Shown here: positions 1 through 10,521 of the stretch, one piece after another
How the letters are laid out: every line of letters starts with the position of its first letter
Numbering within the stretch: position 1 is the first letter of the stretch
The notes under the pieces: generated by a model
Seen by the model: only the letters and a program-made list of their open reading frames with translations
Told to the model about the DNA's origin: nothing
The model's database searches: none
Source: Bugula neritina
Lineage: Eukaryota > Bryozoa > Gymnolaemata > Cheilostomatida > Bugulidae
NCBI GenBank assembly: GCA_964035545.1
Contig: OZ037766.1
Coordinates: forward strand, 16,190,222-16,254,221
DNA length: 64,000 bases
Direction: 5' to 3'
Made by a program: the position numbers and the translations under genes

Positions 1-84
1 ACCTAGTAAAGCGTGCTGTGTACAACATACCTAGTAAAGTGTGCTGTGTACAACATACCTAGTAAAGCGCTGTTGGTGCATACA
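1..84. repeat. 28-bp tandem repeat covering a splice donor
   Basis: Two full copies and the start of a third of a 28-bp unit (starts at 1, 29 and 57) containing ACCTAGTAAAG. On the minus strand each copy reads TTTACTAG followed by GTATGTTG, so the donor at the end of the sacsin-like exon 59-236 is present three times in tandem. The array is cut by the window edge. Confidence 0.75.
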
Positions 85-236
85 GTCCATGCTCCAAAGT
101 GTAGCAACAAATCTCTATACTCGAACATTTCTTGAGGCAGACAGTAAATGTAAGGAGATAAGTTTGTAGAGGATTTTTCTACAAGAATTCTGTTTGCAGG
201 TACAAATCCATCTCCATTCCACACCCAGTTCAACAG
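59..236 (-). CDS. sacsin-like gene, downstream exon (left-most visible)
   Basis: A 178-bp exon with acceptor TTGTTTAG at 237-238 and donor GTATG next to 59. It enters in phase 0 and leaves in phase 1. The translation contains WVWNGDGFV near its start, then LSPYIYCLP and FRDLLL-like EYRDLLLHFG. This resembles the part of sacsin repeats that follows the helical linker, where a WVWxGDGFV motif and an LSPYLY-type motif normally occur. It lies on the same strand and in the expected order downstream of the main block 5607-16910, so I read it as the same gene. The rest of the gene lies beyond the window. Confidence 0.7.
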
Positions 237-280
237 CTAAACAAGAGAACGTATACTTGTACATCACCACAGTATACACG

Positions 281-484
281 AATAAGTATGTACTACTACA
301 GTTTACATATACATGTATGTACTACTACAGTTTACATATACATGTATGTACTATTACAGTATGCATATACATGTATGTACTATTACAGTGTACATATACA
401 TGTATGTACTACTACAGTATACATATACATGTATGTACTACTACAGTGTACATATACATGTATGTACTATTACAGTATACATAT
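281..484. repeat. 29-bp minisatellite, left part
   Basis: Near-identical 29-bp units built on ACATGTATGTACTACTACAG, with the ACATGTATGT core recurring at 311, 340, 369, 398, 427 and 456. The array is cut by the transposon at 485 and continues at 4202. The Tyr/Cys-rich open frames here only reflect the repeat and are not genes. Confidence 0.9.
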
Positions 485-1640
485 GGGTCATTCCGCGTCA
501 ACTCAACCAATGGCCCACGCCTTTGCGTCTCAGATTTTGTTCATATTTACACCAAATGGACCTACACATGTCTTGAGTACTATTCTTGAATATTTCTGGC
601 CTGACACAAAAACTTTTTGAGAAATGAATATTTCCATGAACAAAGGTTGGGAAAAATTTTGAGGAAAATTTGCGATTTTTACTTTTAGACCAATTTGTAA
701 ACGTCCATATCTCCATTATTTTTTTAGACTGAGCCTTAAAATTTGGTGTGTGATTTGATAACACCTATCAATCTGCACTAGTAATAACACATACTGCAAA
801 ATACTTTGTGTGCATATATGCTAAGCCATTGAATATTGGCAAATTTTTATGAATTTTGAAAAATTTCCAATATTTGCCACATCACAAAAGGCGTTAATTT
901 TTATTGTACTTCCATAAATTTTTATCCATGAAAAGTTGATTATGGCTACTTTATACTCCTTAATTTGTGTAATTTTGAAAATAATATTTTCCGAGATATA
1001 GACACCCAAAGTGAAGAAAATGTGAAAATTCGCCCAACTTCACCAGGATGTAACCTGATGTTTGAATACAGTAAAATCTTTCAAACAAGCATTTTCTGTA
1101 ATGTCATTTAGTGCATTTTGTAGATTCATAAATTTGAACGTCCTTATATTGTCCAAACTTGAGGTAAACCGCACGGAAAAATGGTATGCATACGAAAATC
1201 GGCAAAATGCAATTTTTCAATATAATATGCTGGGATCATACATTTTTTATTATTCATATTGTTCAAAATATCAAGTAGATACATATATGTTTCCTATATA
1301 TGTCAAATCTACTGAAGATTACGATAAAATTTGATTTGTGTGTAATATCGTAAGAAAAATTCTGCCGATCGGCACTATATGATATTCCCATTAGGTTTCA
1401 GGTAGCAATTGTTATTTCTGTGAGTGAATGGTGTGAAACAGCTGAAATCTTGCTGGAATTAAGTACATGAAGTAGCTGAAGCAAGGGTAGCTTCAAAAAA
1501 CATAACCAAATATTACACCATGGCCCTGAACACAATAGGCCTAATTAATTCGATGACAGTGGTGTTTAATACATGCCGGAAATAATTGTGCCTTTTGAAA
1601 CAGATGTGCCTAAATATAGCAAAATGGCCCTAACCTCGCC
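485..1640 (+). repeat. Left terminal inverted arm of fold-back element
   Basis: An arm of about 1.15 kb whose reverse complement matches 3045-4201 with scattered substitutions. For example, the open frame at 1062-1334 (+) and the one at 3343-3615 (-) translate to nearly the same 90 residues. Arms this long are far beyond the usual length for cut-and-paste MITEs and fit a fold-back design. Confidence 0.85.
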
Positions 1641-1820
1641 CTAATTTGGTCAGCACTGGTTAAAGAATCAAGTAATTGGCGTCATGCCATGTCCAATGTT
1701 CATCATCCTGAAAAAATTTACAACTCTCTTTTTCATAACTGGAAGCAATGGTCTTCCAACTTTAGTATCTGGTTCAGACAGAACTCCTTTTGCAGTCTTC
1801 TGGCTTGCTGTGCAAGGTAA

Positions 1821-2103
1821 TTGTTGGGTTTTTACATAAGCTGGGAAAGCTTTTTCCTACTACATGATAGCTTTTCACATGTCATCTCAGCTATATTATG
1901 CTTTTCCATTTTCATTATAGCTAATACACAAAAGCTAACTTTTTTACGACTATAAAGACCCAGCAGTTTTTCTCTTATCCAGACTTGCATTTCACGCTTG
2001 TACTGGCAACTTGTAACTCATGAGTTAACCTTTTTTTATGTTGCTATTTCTTCAGTCTGCTACTATAATAAATATTTATTTCTCTAACTTAAAACACAAC
2101 GAT
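1821..2103. mobile_element. Small insertion in the left arm with TAATTGTT repeat
   Basis: The left half of the fold-back element is about 270 bp longer than the right half here. The extra segment is flanked by TAATTGTT at about 1821-1828 and 2103, and its ends look weakly inverted (GTTGGGTTTT against GTTGTGTTTT). The right arm reads straight through the equivalent point near 2880-2895. This suggests a late insertion with an 8-bp target duplication. The alternative, an intron of the embedded reading frame, is less likely because the flanking octamer is duplicated. Confidence 0.5.
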
Positions 2104-2365
2104 AATTGTTTACTCCAAATTCTATAGATGTCTTATCAATGGTCCAGCTTTCTGGTGCCAATGTCAATAACTGGACCTTCTTTTGTCCCAAAGAAACTTT
2201 CACCTTATTCAAGGAACATATTAATATGTTCAAATCTTTATGATTATTAGGCTTTATACAGGCATTTGTTGATTCTGGGTGGAGTTCCTCTTCTATACTT
2301 GCAATTGTGGCAACCTTCTTAGCAATGACCTCCTCCACTTGATTCTGTTTTTCCCCATAGTTCAC
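2094..2365 (-). pseudogene. Transposon-borne reading frame, left copy
   Basis: A minus-strand frame with EEVIAKKVATIASIEEELHP, then ESWTIDKTSIEFGVNNY. After skipping the small insertion it continues into a VGRPLLP-like segment near 1760. The order is a charged, probably coiled-coil stretch followed by a helix-turn-helix-like segment. It mirrors the plus-strand frame at 2478-2990. It lacks an obvious start and is interrupted. I have seen comparable short frames in invertebrate transposons but cannot name the family. Confidence 0.45.
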
Positions 2366-2477
2366 TTTACTGGAAGGGCTAATTTTTGGGGCTCTCCTGG
2401 TATAATTCTACTCTTTTGAACTGTAGAAACAGAGAAACTGTGCAATATTAATTGCTTTAAAAAAAGCTAAGCTCTCA

Positions 2478-2990
2478 GAATACTTTCAGGAAACTGAAAG
2501 TGATGCATTTCTTGAAGTTGAGAAGGAGGCACAGACACTAAACCTTGGAATGACAGAATTGCATGGGAGCTTCTCTCTTGAAAGTTGCAAAAATTAGCCC
2601 ATCCAGTAAAATAAGCTATAGGAAAAAAAAACGAAAGGAAGTGCAGGAGGTCATTACTGAAAAGGTAGAAACAGTCTTTGGCATAGATGAAGAAGAACTC
2701 CACCCAGAAGCAACAAATGTCAGTATGAAGCGTAGTAATCATAAAGATTTGAACAAATTGATGATCCTTCATCCTTGAATAAGGACGCGAAAGTTTTCTT
2801 GTGACTAGAGAGGGTCCAGTTATTGACATTAGCACGAAAAGCTGGACCATCGATAGAACAGCCATAGAATCTGGAGCAAACAATTACCTGGCCCAGCAAG
2901 TCAGAAAACTGCAAAGGGAATTCTGTTTGAACCAGATGGTAAAGTTGGAAGACCATTCTCTCCACATTTAAAAGAAAAAGTTGTAGATTT
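2478..2990 (+). pseudogene. Transposon-borne reading frame, right copy
   Basis: The plus-strand partner of the left copy. It contains AFLEVEKEAQ in the loop, a frame break near 2595, then EVQEVITEKVETVFGIDEEE, SWTIDRTAIESGANNYL and a Lys-rich PHLKEKVVDFF-like end. Frame breaks make it a relic. Because both halves carry this sequence inverted, the element looks like an inverted duplication of a coding transposon. Confidence 0.45.
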
Positions 2991-3044
2991 TTTTAAGAAT
3001 AATGAACATTATTCTTAGCCTGGGCAAATTACTAACCTGATTAG

Positions 3045-4201
3045 GGTGCGGACCAATCTGCTATATTTAGGCACATCTGTTTCAAAAGCCACAATTATTT
3101 CTGGCATGTATTAAACACCACTGTCATCGAATTAATTAGGCCTATTGTGTTCAGGGCCATGGTGTTATATTTGGGTATGTTTTTTGAAGCTACCCTCCCT
3201 CAGCTACTTAATGTACTTAATTCCAGCAAGATTTCAGCTGTTTCACACCATTCACTCACAGAAATAACAATTGCTACCTGAAACCTAATGGGAATATCAT
3301 ATAATGCCGATCGGCAGAATTTTTCTTATGATATTACACAAATCAAATTTTATCGTAATCTTCAGTAGATTTGACATGTATAGGAAACATATATGTATCT
3401 ACTTGATATTTTGAACAATATGAATAATAAAAAATGTATGATCCCAACATATTATATTGAAAAATTGCATTTTGCCGATTTTCGTATACATACCATTTTT
3501 CCGTGCGATTTACTTTAAATTTGGACAATATAAGGACGTCCAATTTTATGAATCTACAAAATACACTAAATGACGTTACAGAAAATGCTTGTTTGAAAGA
3601 TTTTACTGTATTCAAACATCAGGTTACATCCTGGCGAAGTTGGGCGAATTTTCACATTTTCTTCACTTTGGGTGTCTATATCTCGGAAAATATTATTTTC
3701 AAAATTACACAAATTAAGGAGTATAAAGTAACCATAATCAACTTTTTATGGATAAAAATTTATGGAAGTAAAATAAAAATTAACGCCTTTTGTGATGTGG
3801 CAAATATTGGAAATTTTTCAAAATTCATAAAAATTTGCCAATATTCAATGGCTTAGCATATATGCACACAAAGTATTTTGCAGTATGTGTTATTACTAGT
3901 GCAGATTGATAGGTGTTATCAAATCACACACCAAATTTTAAGGCTCAGTCTAGAAAAATAATGGAGATATGGACGTTTACAAATTGGTCTAAAAGTAAAA
4001 ATCGCAAATTTTCCTCAAAATTTTTCCCAACCTTTGTTCATGGAAATAGTCATTTCTCAAAAAGTTTTTGTGTCAGGCTAGAAATATTCAAGAATAGTAC
4101 TCAGGACATGTGTAAGTCCATTTGGTGTAAATATGAACAAAATCTGAGACGCAAAGGCGTGGGACTTTCTGAAATTTGGTTGATTTGACACGGAATGACC
4201 C
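3045..4201 (-). repeat. Right terminal inverted arm of fold-back element
   Basis: The inverted partner of 485-1640, ending CGGAATGACCC directly before the ATAT target duplication and the resumed minisatellite. Confidence 0.85.
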
Positions 4202-4312
4202 ATATACATGTATGTACTACTACAATATACACGAATAAGTATGTACTACTACAGTGTACATATACATGTATGTACTACTACAGTGTACGTGTATGTACTA
4301 CTACAATATACA
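4202..4312. repeat. 29-bp minisatellite, right part
   Basis: Continuation of the array at 281-484 after the transposon. It has about four units, the last ones diverged or shortened. Confidence 0.85.
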
Positions 4313-5059
4313 CTTGAGCAGTCACAGCAATTCGAGTCACTTTCAACTCAAGTCAATCAATGACTTGAGTTGAAACACTAAATTCCAAGTAATAAAACTT
4401 ATATAAATAGCATAGATTTAATAGACTTGACGAGGCTTAACAATGTTCAGCAGTCTAATTGAAAAGAAGGAATTATTTCACATATTTTAAGTTTATGATA
4501 TCAACTTAGAGTTCATATAACGGGGCTTCAAAAATCCAATCAATTCCGAAATAACAATTAATTCCTAAACAACACTTATGTTAAAGTTGACTCTTTAATT
4601 ACTTTGTATCTATTTCATTTAAGTACTATTAAACCATTAAATGAAACATATTTTTTTAGTGGCGACTATAAACGTTAGAAGTTGGATTTATTTCTGAGTT
4701 CGAATTATGACTTGTTTGAACATCAGACTTGCTGCTACTTTATTAACATTTTCAAGTCAATTTAATGCATTCAGCAAACCTACTTGAGTCATGCTGGTGA
4801 GTATTCATTTCATGTAAAATACACCCAAATTGAGTATCCACATTCGCGCGCGCGCGCACGCACGCACGCACGCACGCACGCACACACGCACGCACACACG
4901 CACACACGCACACACACACACACATGGGTATTACTACAGTATACATATATGTTCAGTATAATGTATACTGTATTACACCAACACAATTTGCAACACAAAT
5001 TATTGCAAGTCACATTTAATATTGCAGCAATAATGAACTCGGCAACATATTTCACCAAC
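4313..5059. other. Intronic sequence of the sacsin-like gene
   Basis: AT-rich sequence with no exon I can support on either strand, apart from the microsatellite at 4845-4923. Confidence 0.5.
4845..4923. repeat. CG / CACG / CA compound microsatellite
   Basis: A run of (CG)n, then (CACG)n, then (CA)n over about 80 bp. The Arg/His/Thr and Cys/Val reading frames across it are repeat artefacts. Confidence 0.95.
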
Positions 5060-5102
5060 CTGAGCTTCATGCAAGCATTTCTCCAGTTCGGAAAAATTTG
5101 AC
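5060..5102 (-). CDS. Candidate 43-bp micro-exon of the sacsin-like gene
   Basis: Exon 5607-6135 leaves in phase 2 and the next recognised exon (59-236) enters in phase 0, so something must convert the phase. This stretch is preceded by AG, followed by GTTGGT, enters in phase 2, leaves in phase 0 and encodes 14 residues including SELEKCLHEAQ. That resembles the short acidic helix before the WVW motif in sacsin-like proteins. The acceptor lacks a pyrimidine tract and the donor is weak, so this is an inference from phase and order. Confidence 0.4.
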
Positions 5103-5606
5103 CTCAACATGACCTTATATATATCAGCTAGCATATTCATATATGAACCCTTGTCAGAAGCTCTACAAACATGGTTGAGAATAAAGCCGTTTAATATAAG
5201 TAAAATAATAGTTGGGGGGGACTGTGTTGGCCTTAAACTATGTATGTTTCAGGTGCATGACATTGTAATTCTTACTTCTAAAACAAAAAGCTTTGATTAG
5301 ATTTTATCTTTTAAAATGAAACTGGGAACTGCTTTCGATTCTAGAAACAAGTTAGATGCAATTAGGAAAAGAAATCGTGTTGTGTGATTAAGTCACCTAA
5401 ACAAAGGTAAATATCTTTAAAAATTGCATAAAATTAAATTGAATTAAATAAACCCATTGGGTAACTTCTCAATAATTAAACTAGATAACTACATAAAACA
5501 GCATTCCGTTCCTAATAACTTCTGTTTTATTAGAACTAATTTTCTTGAAACTAAATGTGCTTTAGAAAGAAGACAACTTCTTAAATGATACACAAAATTA
5601 TCTTAC

Positions 5607-8600
5607 CTGTAGCATTGTACAATGTTATTTAGATTTCTGACTATCAGAGCGAGAGGAGGCTGGCAGTCCCACTCAAACACAGCTAATAGCCTAGGATCTA
5701 AGCCTATGGGTAGAACTGCTTGCACTGAGGCAATGAGTGATGAGTTTGAAAGACTGGTTATATTTCTGGGTGAAACTGTGCTCAGTCCAGATGAGAAGTA
5801 ATTCAGAGATCCAGGTACGTCTGTAAGAATTTCAGAAGATTCATTAGTAGAAACAGCGGCAGCAGCATAGGGCAACCACAAGTGTCCTGTATACAATACT
5901 GACTTACCAGGTGTGCGAGTAGATATAGGAACTACCCATGAGCAGTCAGTCAAAAATAGCCCAAAATCTTTATCCTTTTCAATCAGTTGAGGGTGGGTGT
6001 TCAAATACTCCAACAAACCCATTGATTTGTCTCTGATAACTTTCTTACTAGAGGTGGCATGCAATGTCATCTCCTCAATCTTTTGGGCAATTTGTTTGAT
6101 AAGATCACAGTCTATATCTGAAGCTCCTTTGAGTCCTGAGAAACATCCGCACACATATATAATATAAACTCCTACACAATACAACGGGAGGTGAAAGTTA
6201 TTATTTTGAAAGATCAAAGAATAAAAGTGGATTTGTAAAAGAACATCAGTCTACACTGTAATGTTTATATGTGGAGCTAAGAGCTAGGTTATACTGTAAT
6301 GTTTACATGTAGACCTATGAGCTATGTTATACGGATACTGAAGATGACGCAATGCAAGCTGATAGCATGAGATCTATGGTCAGATCCCAACTAACAAAAG
6401 CATGTAGTTTATATTCTGCTGGACATCCAGAACGCACTTTTGAGCCAAGTTACCTACCAAGTAGCCTGAGGGACTCAATTGCAGCACCAGAAGAGTATTG
6501 CGGGCTGGGAAACAGGTTCTCGCCAATCAATAGACTGATCAGAGTTGACTCAGTGGGATCATAACATTGGCTAGCTTCAACGAAACAGTTGTCCTCTCTC
6601 AGTACAAACTTCAGTGACTTCAGCCGGTCAATCGCATTTTCATCACTAAATAAAAGTTATAACAAGCAGTTGGATAAAATGTAGCACTGCATGCAATGAT
6701 TGCATTACAATACGAAAGGCTGGGATGTAACATAGGCTTACATATTCATTACATTCATACGTGATTTAATGAAATGCATTAAATGTACAGATTATACTAC
6801 AATATGATAGGATAAACTTTAAAACATGCATTATAATATAATTGAATAGAGTGTCTCACACATACTAATAGGATGTGATGTCATGAAGTATAGACACCAT
6901 AGTCTGAGATATATCTACAGCCGCACACAGCCCTCCCTCTATCGCAGGTATAATGTAGTTTACTAGAAGACTAGACTTGGAGAGCTGACGTACACCTAGC
7001 AGCTCTGAAAGTGCCTTCGAGGAAGCTTCTCTGACATCTGAAATTATCGAGTAGTGGAACACTGTAAGCTACACACTCTACAGAACAGCTGTACTATGTT
7101 GAGCACCGTATTGATCGGCAAACTTACCTAGCAAACGTAAAGTGCCTGGTAACGGTGGGCACTCAGTTGGAGCAGCTACTTTGCCTTCCTCTGCTGAAAT
7201 GTAATCAACTGACTCTGCAACTTGGAAGAGTGCCAAACCTAAAAAACACAATTGTTGAGTCACAACCACTTCTTTAAACATAAAAACTATTAATCATTGC
7301 AAGTCATCACTTAGTAAACACAGTTACTATTTGCTCTGAGTCATCGCTCAGTAAACACAGTTACTATTCTGAGTGAGTAATGTTTGATTCAACTATTTTC
7401 ATACAACAGACAGTGACTCACAGCAAATGACACTAGACATAGTCATCTAGTATAATAGTATATAGTACTCTAAGAATAAAACCTACTTCTTAGAAATACT
7501 AAATCATCCTCTGAGACATCAGATGTAAGTAGTTTGGAGAGCACCTCTCTCACCGCTACCTTCTCTCTGTCACTGAGGTTACTAAGGCTACCGAGACACC
7601 TAGATGATGAGTAGACTCTCAGAATGCTCATGATGCCTGCAAATCATTAGTTCAACAGAAATAATTTGAGAAGAGAGCAGATAAACAGCTTATGAAACTT
7701 TCCCGGTGCAACATACTAGTAGCAGTAAACCACACAATTTAGCAGCGTATTTAGGAGTAGCCCTAGAATAGCTACAGCTATCAAGAGCCGACGGCATTAT
7801 GTCACAGAGTTATGTTTTCTTATTTTCTACAGATAATTCTAGTAAATTGAAAGAATCAAGTGCTAGCTAGCTTACCTTTAGCTGTGGGGAGGAAGATGTA
7901 CTTTTCTAGAAACTTCTGAGACGTCAATAAGTATGAAGGCACAGAGTAAACTAGTTGAACACCCAGCTTCTCCAAACAGGAAGTAAGTAGGGAAGACAAC
8001 TTGGGAGAGCCATCAGTGTGGCAGATAGTTATCACAGGTTTGTCACTGAAAGGTAACACCAGAAATTACGCAGACAGGTCTGACTACACTCAGAAAAAAA
8101 CTACTAAAGCACAATATAATGCAGAGGTTTCAGCATCTACATCACATTGGGTGCCGGGAATTGTCTAGTTTGTAGTTTATATTTAGCTATTAGGTTTGGG
8201 ATAGGACAATCAATTTAACATTTCAATAAGCTTTACAATATGGCATCATTTATATTAGCATTACTAAAATTAATTGCTATTATATTACAATATGATGACA
8301 TGAAATATAGCTGGATTGCCTGAAAATTCTTTACTTGAAAAACACACAAAATTCACTACCAATTCATTCAACACTGGCAACTTAACCACTAAAAAATGCT
8401 ACAAATCTTATTAGGATGCCTAATTATTATTATTGCTTTTCCAATTATAGAATCTGGCAGCTCCATATTCCTAGAACTTGGGTTTTACAACTCAAAGCAG
8501 TGAAAACAGTATGTTTCAAACAATCAGGAATGCTTAGTATTCATTAATTATGTTAAACCATGACCGAAGCCTTAGAATTCACTCACCATGATAGACTGAG

Positions 8601-10458
8601 AACCTGCTGTCTCTGTGAGTTGTTTGTAGCCACAATAAGTGGAAGACCCTCAAACTGACAGGCATCAGAGAAATTGTTGCCAATATACTGACACAACACC
8701 TCAGCATAATATGCATCTTTGATGAGCATATTCTCGTCGAGGTGAACAGGAAGCAGCTTAGCAAACAGGCTCGCACTGAATATTTTGATTCTGTGTTTCT
8801 CTGCAAGTGTATTCTGACACATTATATAAACACAATAATACAGATTGTGGTTCAACGAAGCAGTAGATTGGTGCAAAGTGCTGAAAGCAAGCAGCTTTCC
8901 GCCAACACCTGCCTGTTTTACCGCCAACATTCACACAAGTCAACACCACACTTCATTTACAAACATGTTATTCTGTCATAAAATTTCAAGTACATATCTT
9001 GCTTGGGGTTTACCCATAAAGGAGGCTTGCTTAGCTTATCTAATTATACTTTTGGATTTTATGACATAATTAGATTTGTCTCATTAGGTAAAAAATAACA
9101 GGCCTGGCCATTTACATCTAGCTAATAGTTATATTTAGACTGATTGTTGATGTTACCAGACATCCATATTCATGACTCATGCAAATCCTACCCCAAATAG
9201 GATAGAATGTCGTGCTTACCTTTACTTGCTATAACCTTTAGATGTTTGATAACCGTGTCACTAATCCTGTTGGAGGTATCAATAAAAGAGCCGGACATCA
9301 TTGGAAGTAGACTGCTGGGGTGAGCCTCAGAGGGCAAGAAGAGATAGTTTGAGAGCTCCTCTGTTCCAGCCTCACTGAACTCAGCAAATCTGCCATTTAC
9401 TAGTGGCACAAGAGGTAAACCTACCAACAGCATACTTATTTTAATAGATCATCACTATTTGCCATCAATTGCAATAAAAAACAGAACTTCAAAACATAGA
9501 GAAAATAGAACCCCTAAAGACGAAAACATCTAAATCTATTAAAATAATCTTTCTACAATCCAGTATCAAGGCACAGAATATTTTCCGCTGATAGCCAGAT
9601 ATGATTATAACCAAGCAGCCAATCCCGTTCACTGTAAGAGGATATTTACCAATTAAGTCATCGTATCTGGAATCGGATAGCAAATACTCCAGTAAAACTA
9701 GTTTGTCTTCAGCTGATAAAGCAGACAGAATGTCTGATTTCTTCTTAAACACAAGTCTCATGAGTTCAGGAGTGGCAAACATGTCTTCAGCACTAAAAAG
9801 CATATCGGTTATGTGTGTATGTAGAGAAAATGTGTTCATCATGTGTATGTAAATCAACTAAATAGTTAAGATTTTAATTGAATACATGCTAGATATGTAC
9901 TTCAAAATATAAAAAATGCTTTAGAATTAGATTTACAGAAAGCACCAGAAGCTTGCTAACTATGGTGTAGCCTTTAGTTTTGCTCTTTTAAATATGCATA
10001 AGAGTAAAATTGTGAGCTTAAAGTTTCTTGTATAACGTAGTGATGCTTTACGAAGACGTTTTGGTGCTGTTTGAAAGAGGAAGGAATGCTATAAAGCAGG
10101 TGAGCCTACCTGAGATAAGCCCTCAGTACAGTAGAGAGGTGGGAGGGCAGGAGGGCCGCATTAACCCCTGCTAAGATGAGAGATCTGAGTAGAACTCGCT
10201 GGGTTTCTGAGTCTCCGTCATCATGACTCAGCAATATTACTTTTTGATATTTCTGCCATGATTTGTTGCTATCACTTTGAATAAATTCTGCAAAACATTA
10301 AATATGAGAATATATTTCATAACCAATACCTTTTGCACTCTAAAATATTACAAATAATTAGTAATTACTACTTTTAATATGGCTAATACTACCACTGCCA
10401 CCATCACTACCATTACTACTGCCACTATCACTACCATTACTATTGCCACTACCACTAT

Positions 10459-10521
<63 letters not shown>

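Larger units (their letters stand above)
485..4201. mobile_element. Palindromic fold-back DNA transposon, 3.7 kb
   Basis: The element begins GGGTCATTCCG and ends CGGAATGACCC. Its two halves are inverted copies: 485-1640 pairs with about 3045-4201, 1640-1820 with 2895-3045, and 2096-2398 with about 2565-2890, leaving a loop of about 165 bp at 2400-2563. The flanks are 29-bp minisatellite. Left and right flanks overlap by ATAT (481-484 and 4202-4205), and removing the element with one ATAT restores a normal repeat unit, so this is a 4-bp target duplication. The halves carry a degraded coding segment. No intact transposase is visible, so the element is probably non-autonomous. It sits in an intron of the sacsin-like gene. 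I cannot name the superfamily. Confidence 0.85.

Noticed and set aside
281-484. CRISPR-like regular repeats
   Set aside because: Units are contiguous with no unique spacers, and the DNA is clearly eukaryotic.
194-620. Overlapping open frames with Tyr/Cys/His repeats
   Set aside because: They follow a 29-bp minisatellite, and all frames give similar repeat peptides.
4752-5101. Arg/His and Cys/Val-rich open frames
   Set aside because: Created by the CG/CACG/CA microsatellite.
5603-5605. TAA as the end of the sacsin-like gene
   Set aside because: The TAA is inside a strong GTAAGA donor, and a matching downstream exon (59-236) exists. An early stop remains possible in an unspliced form.
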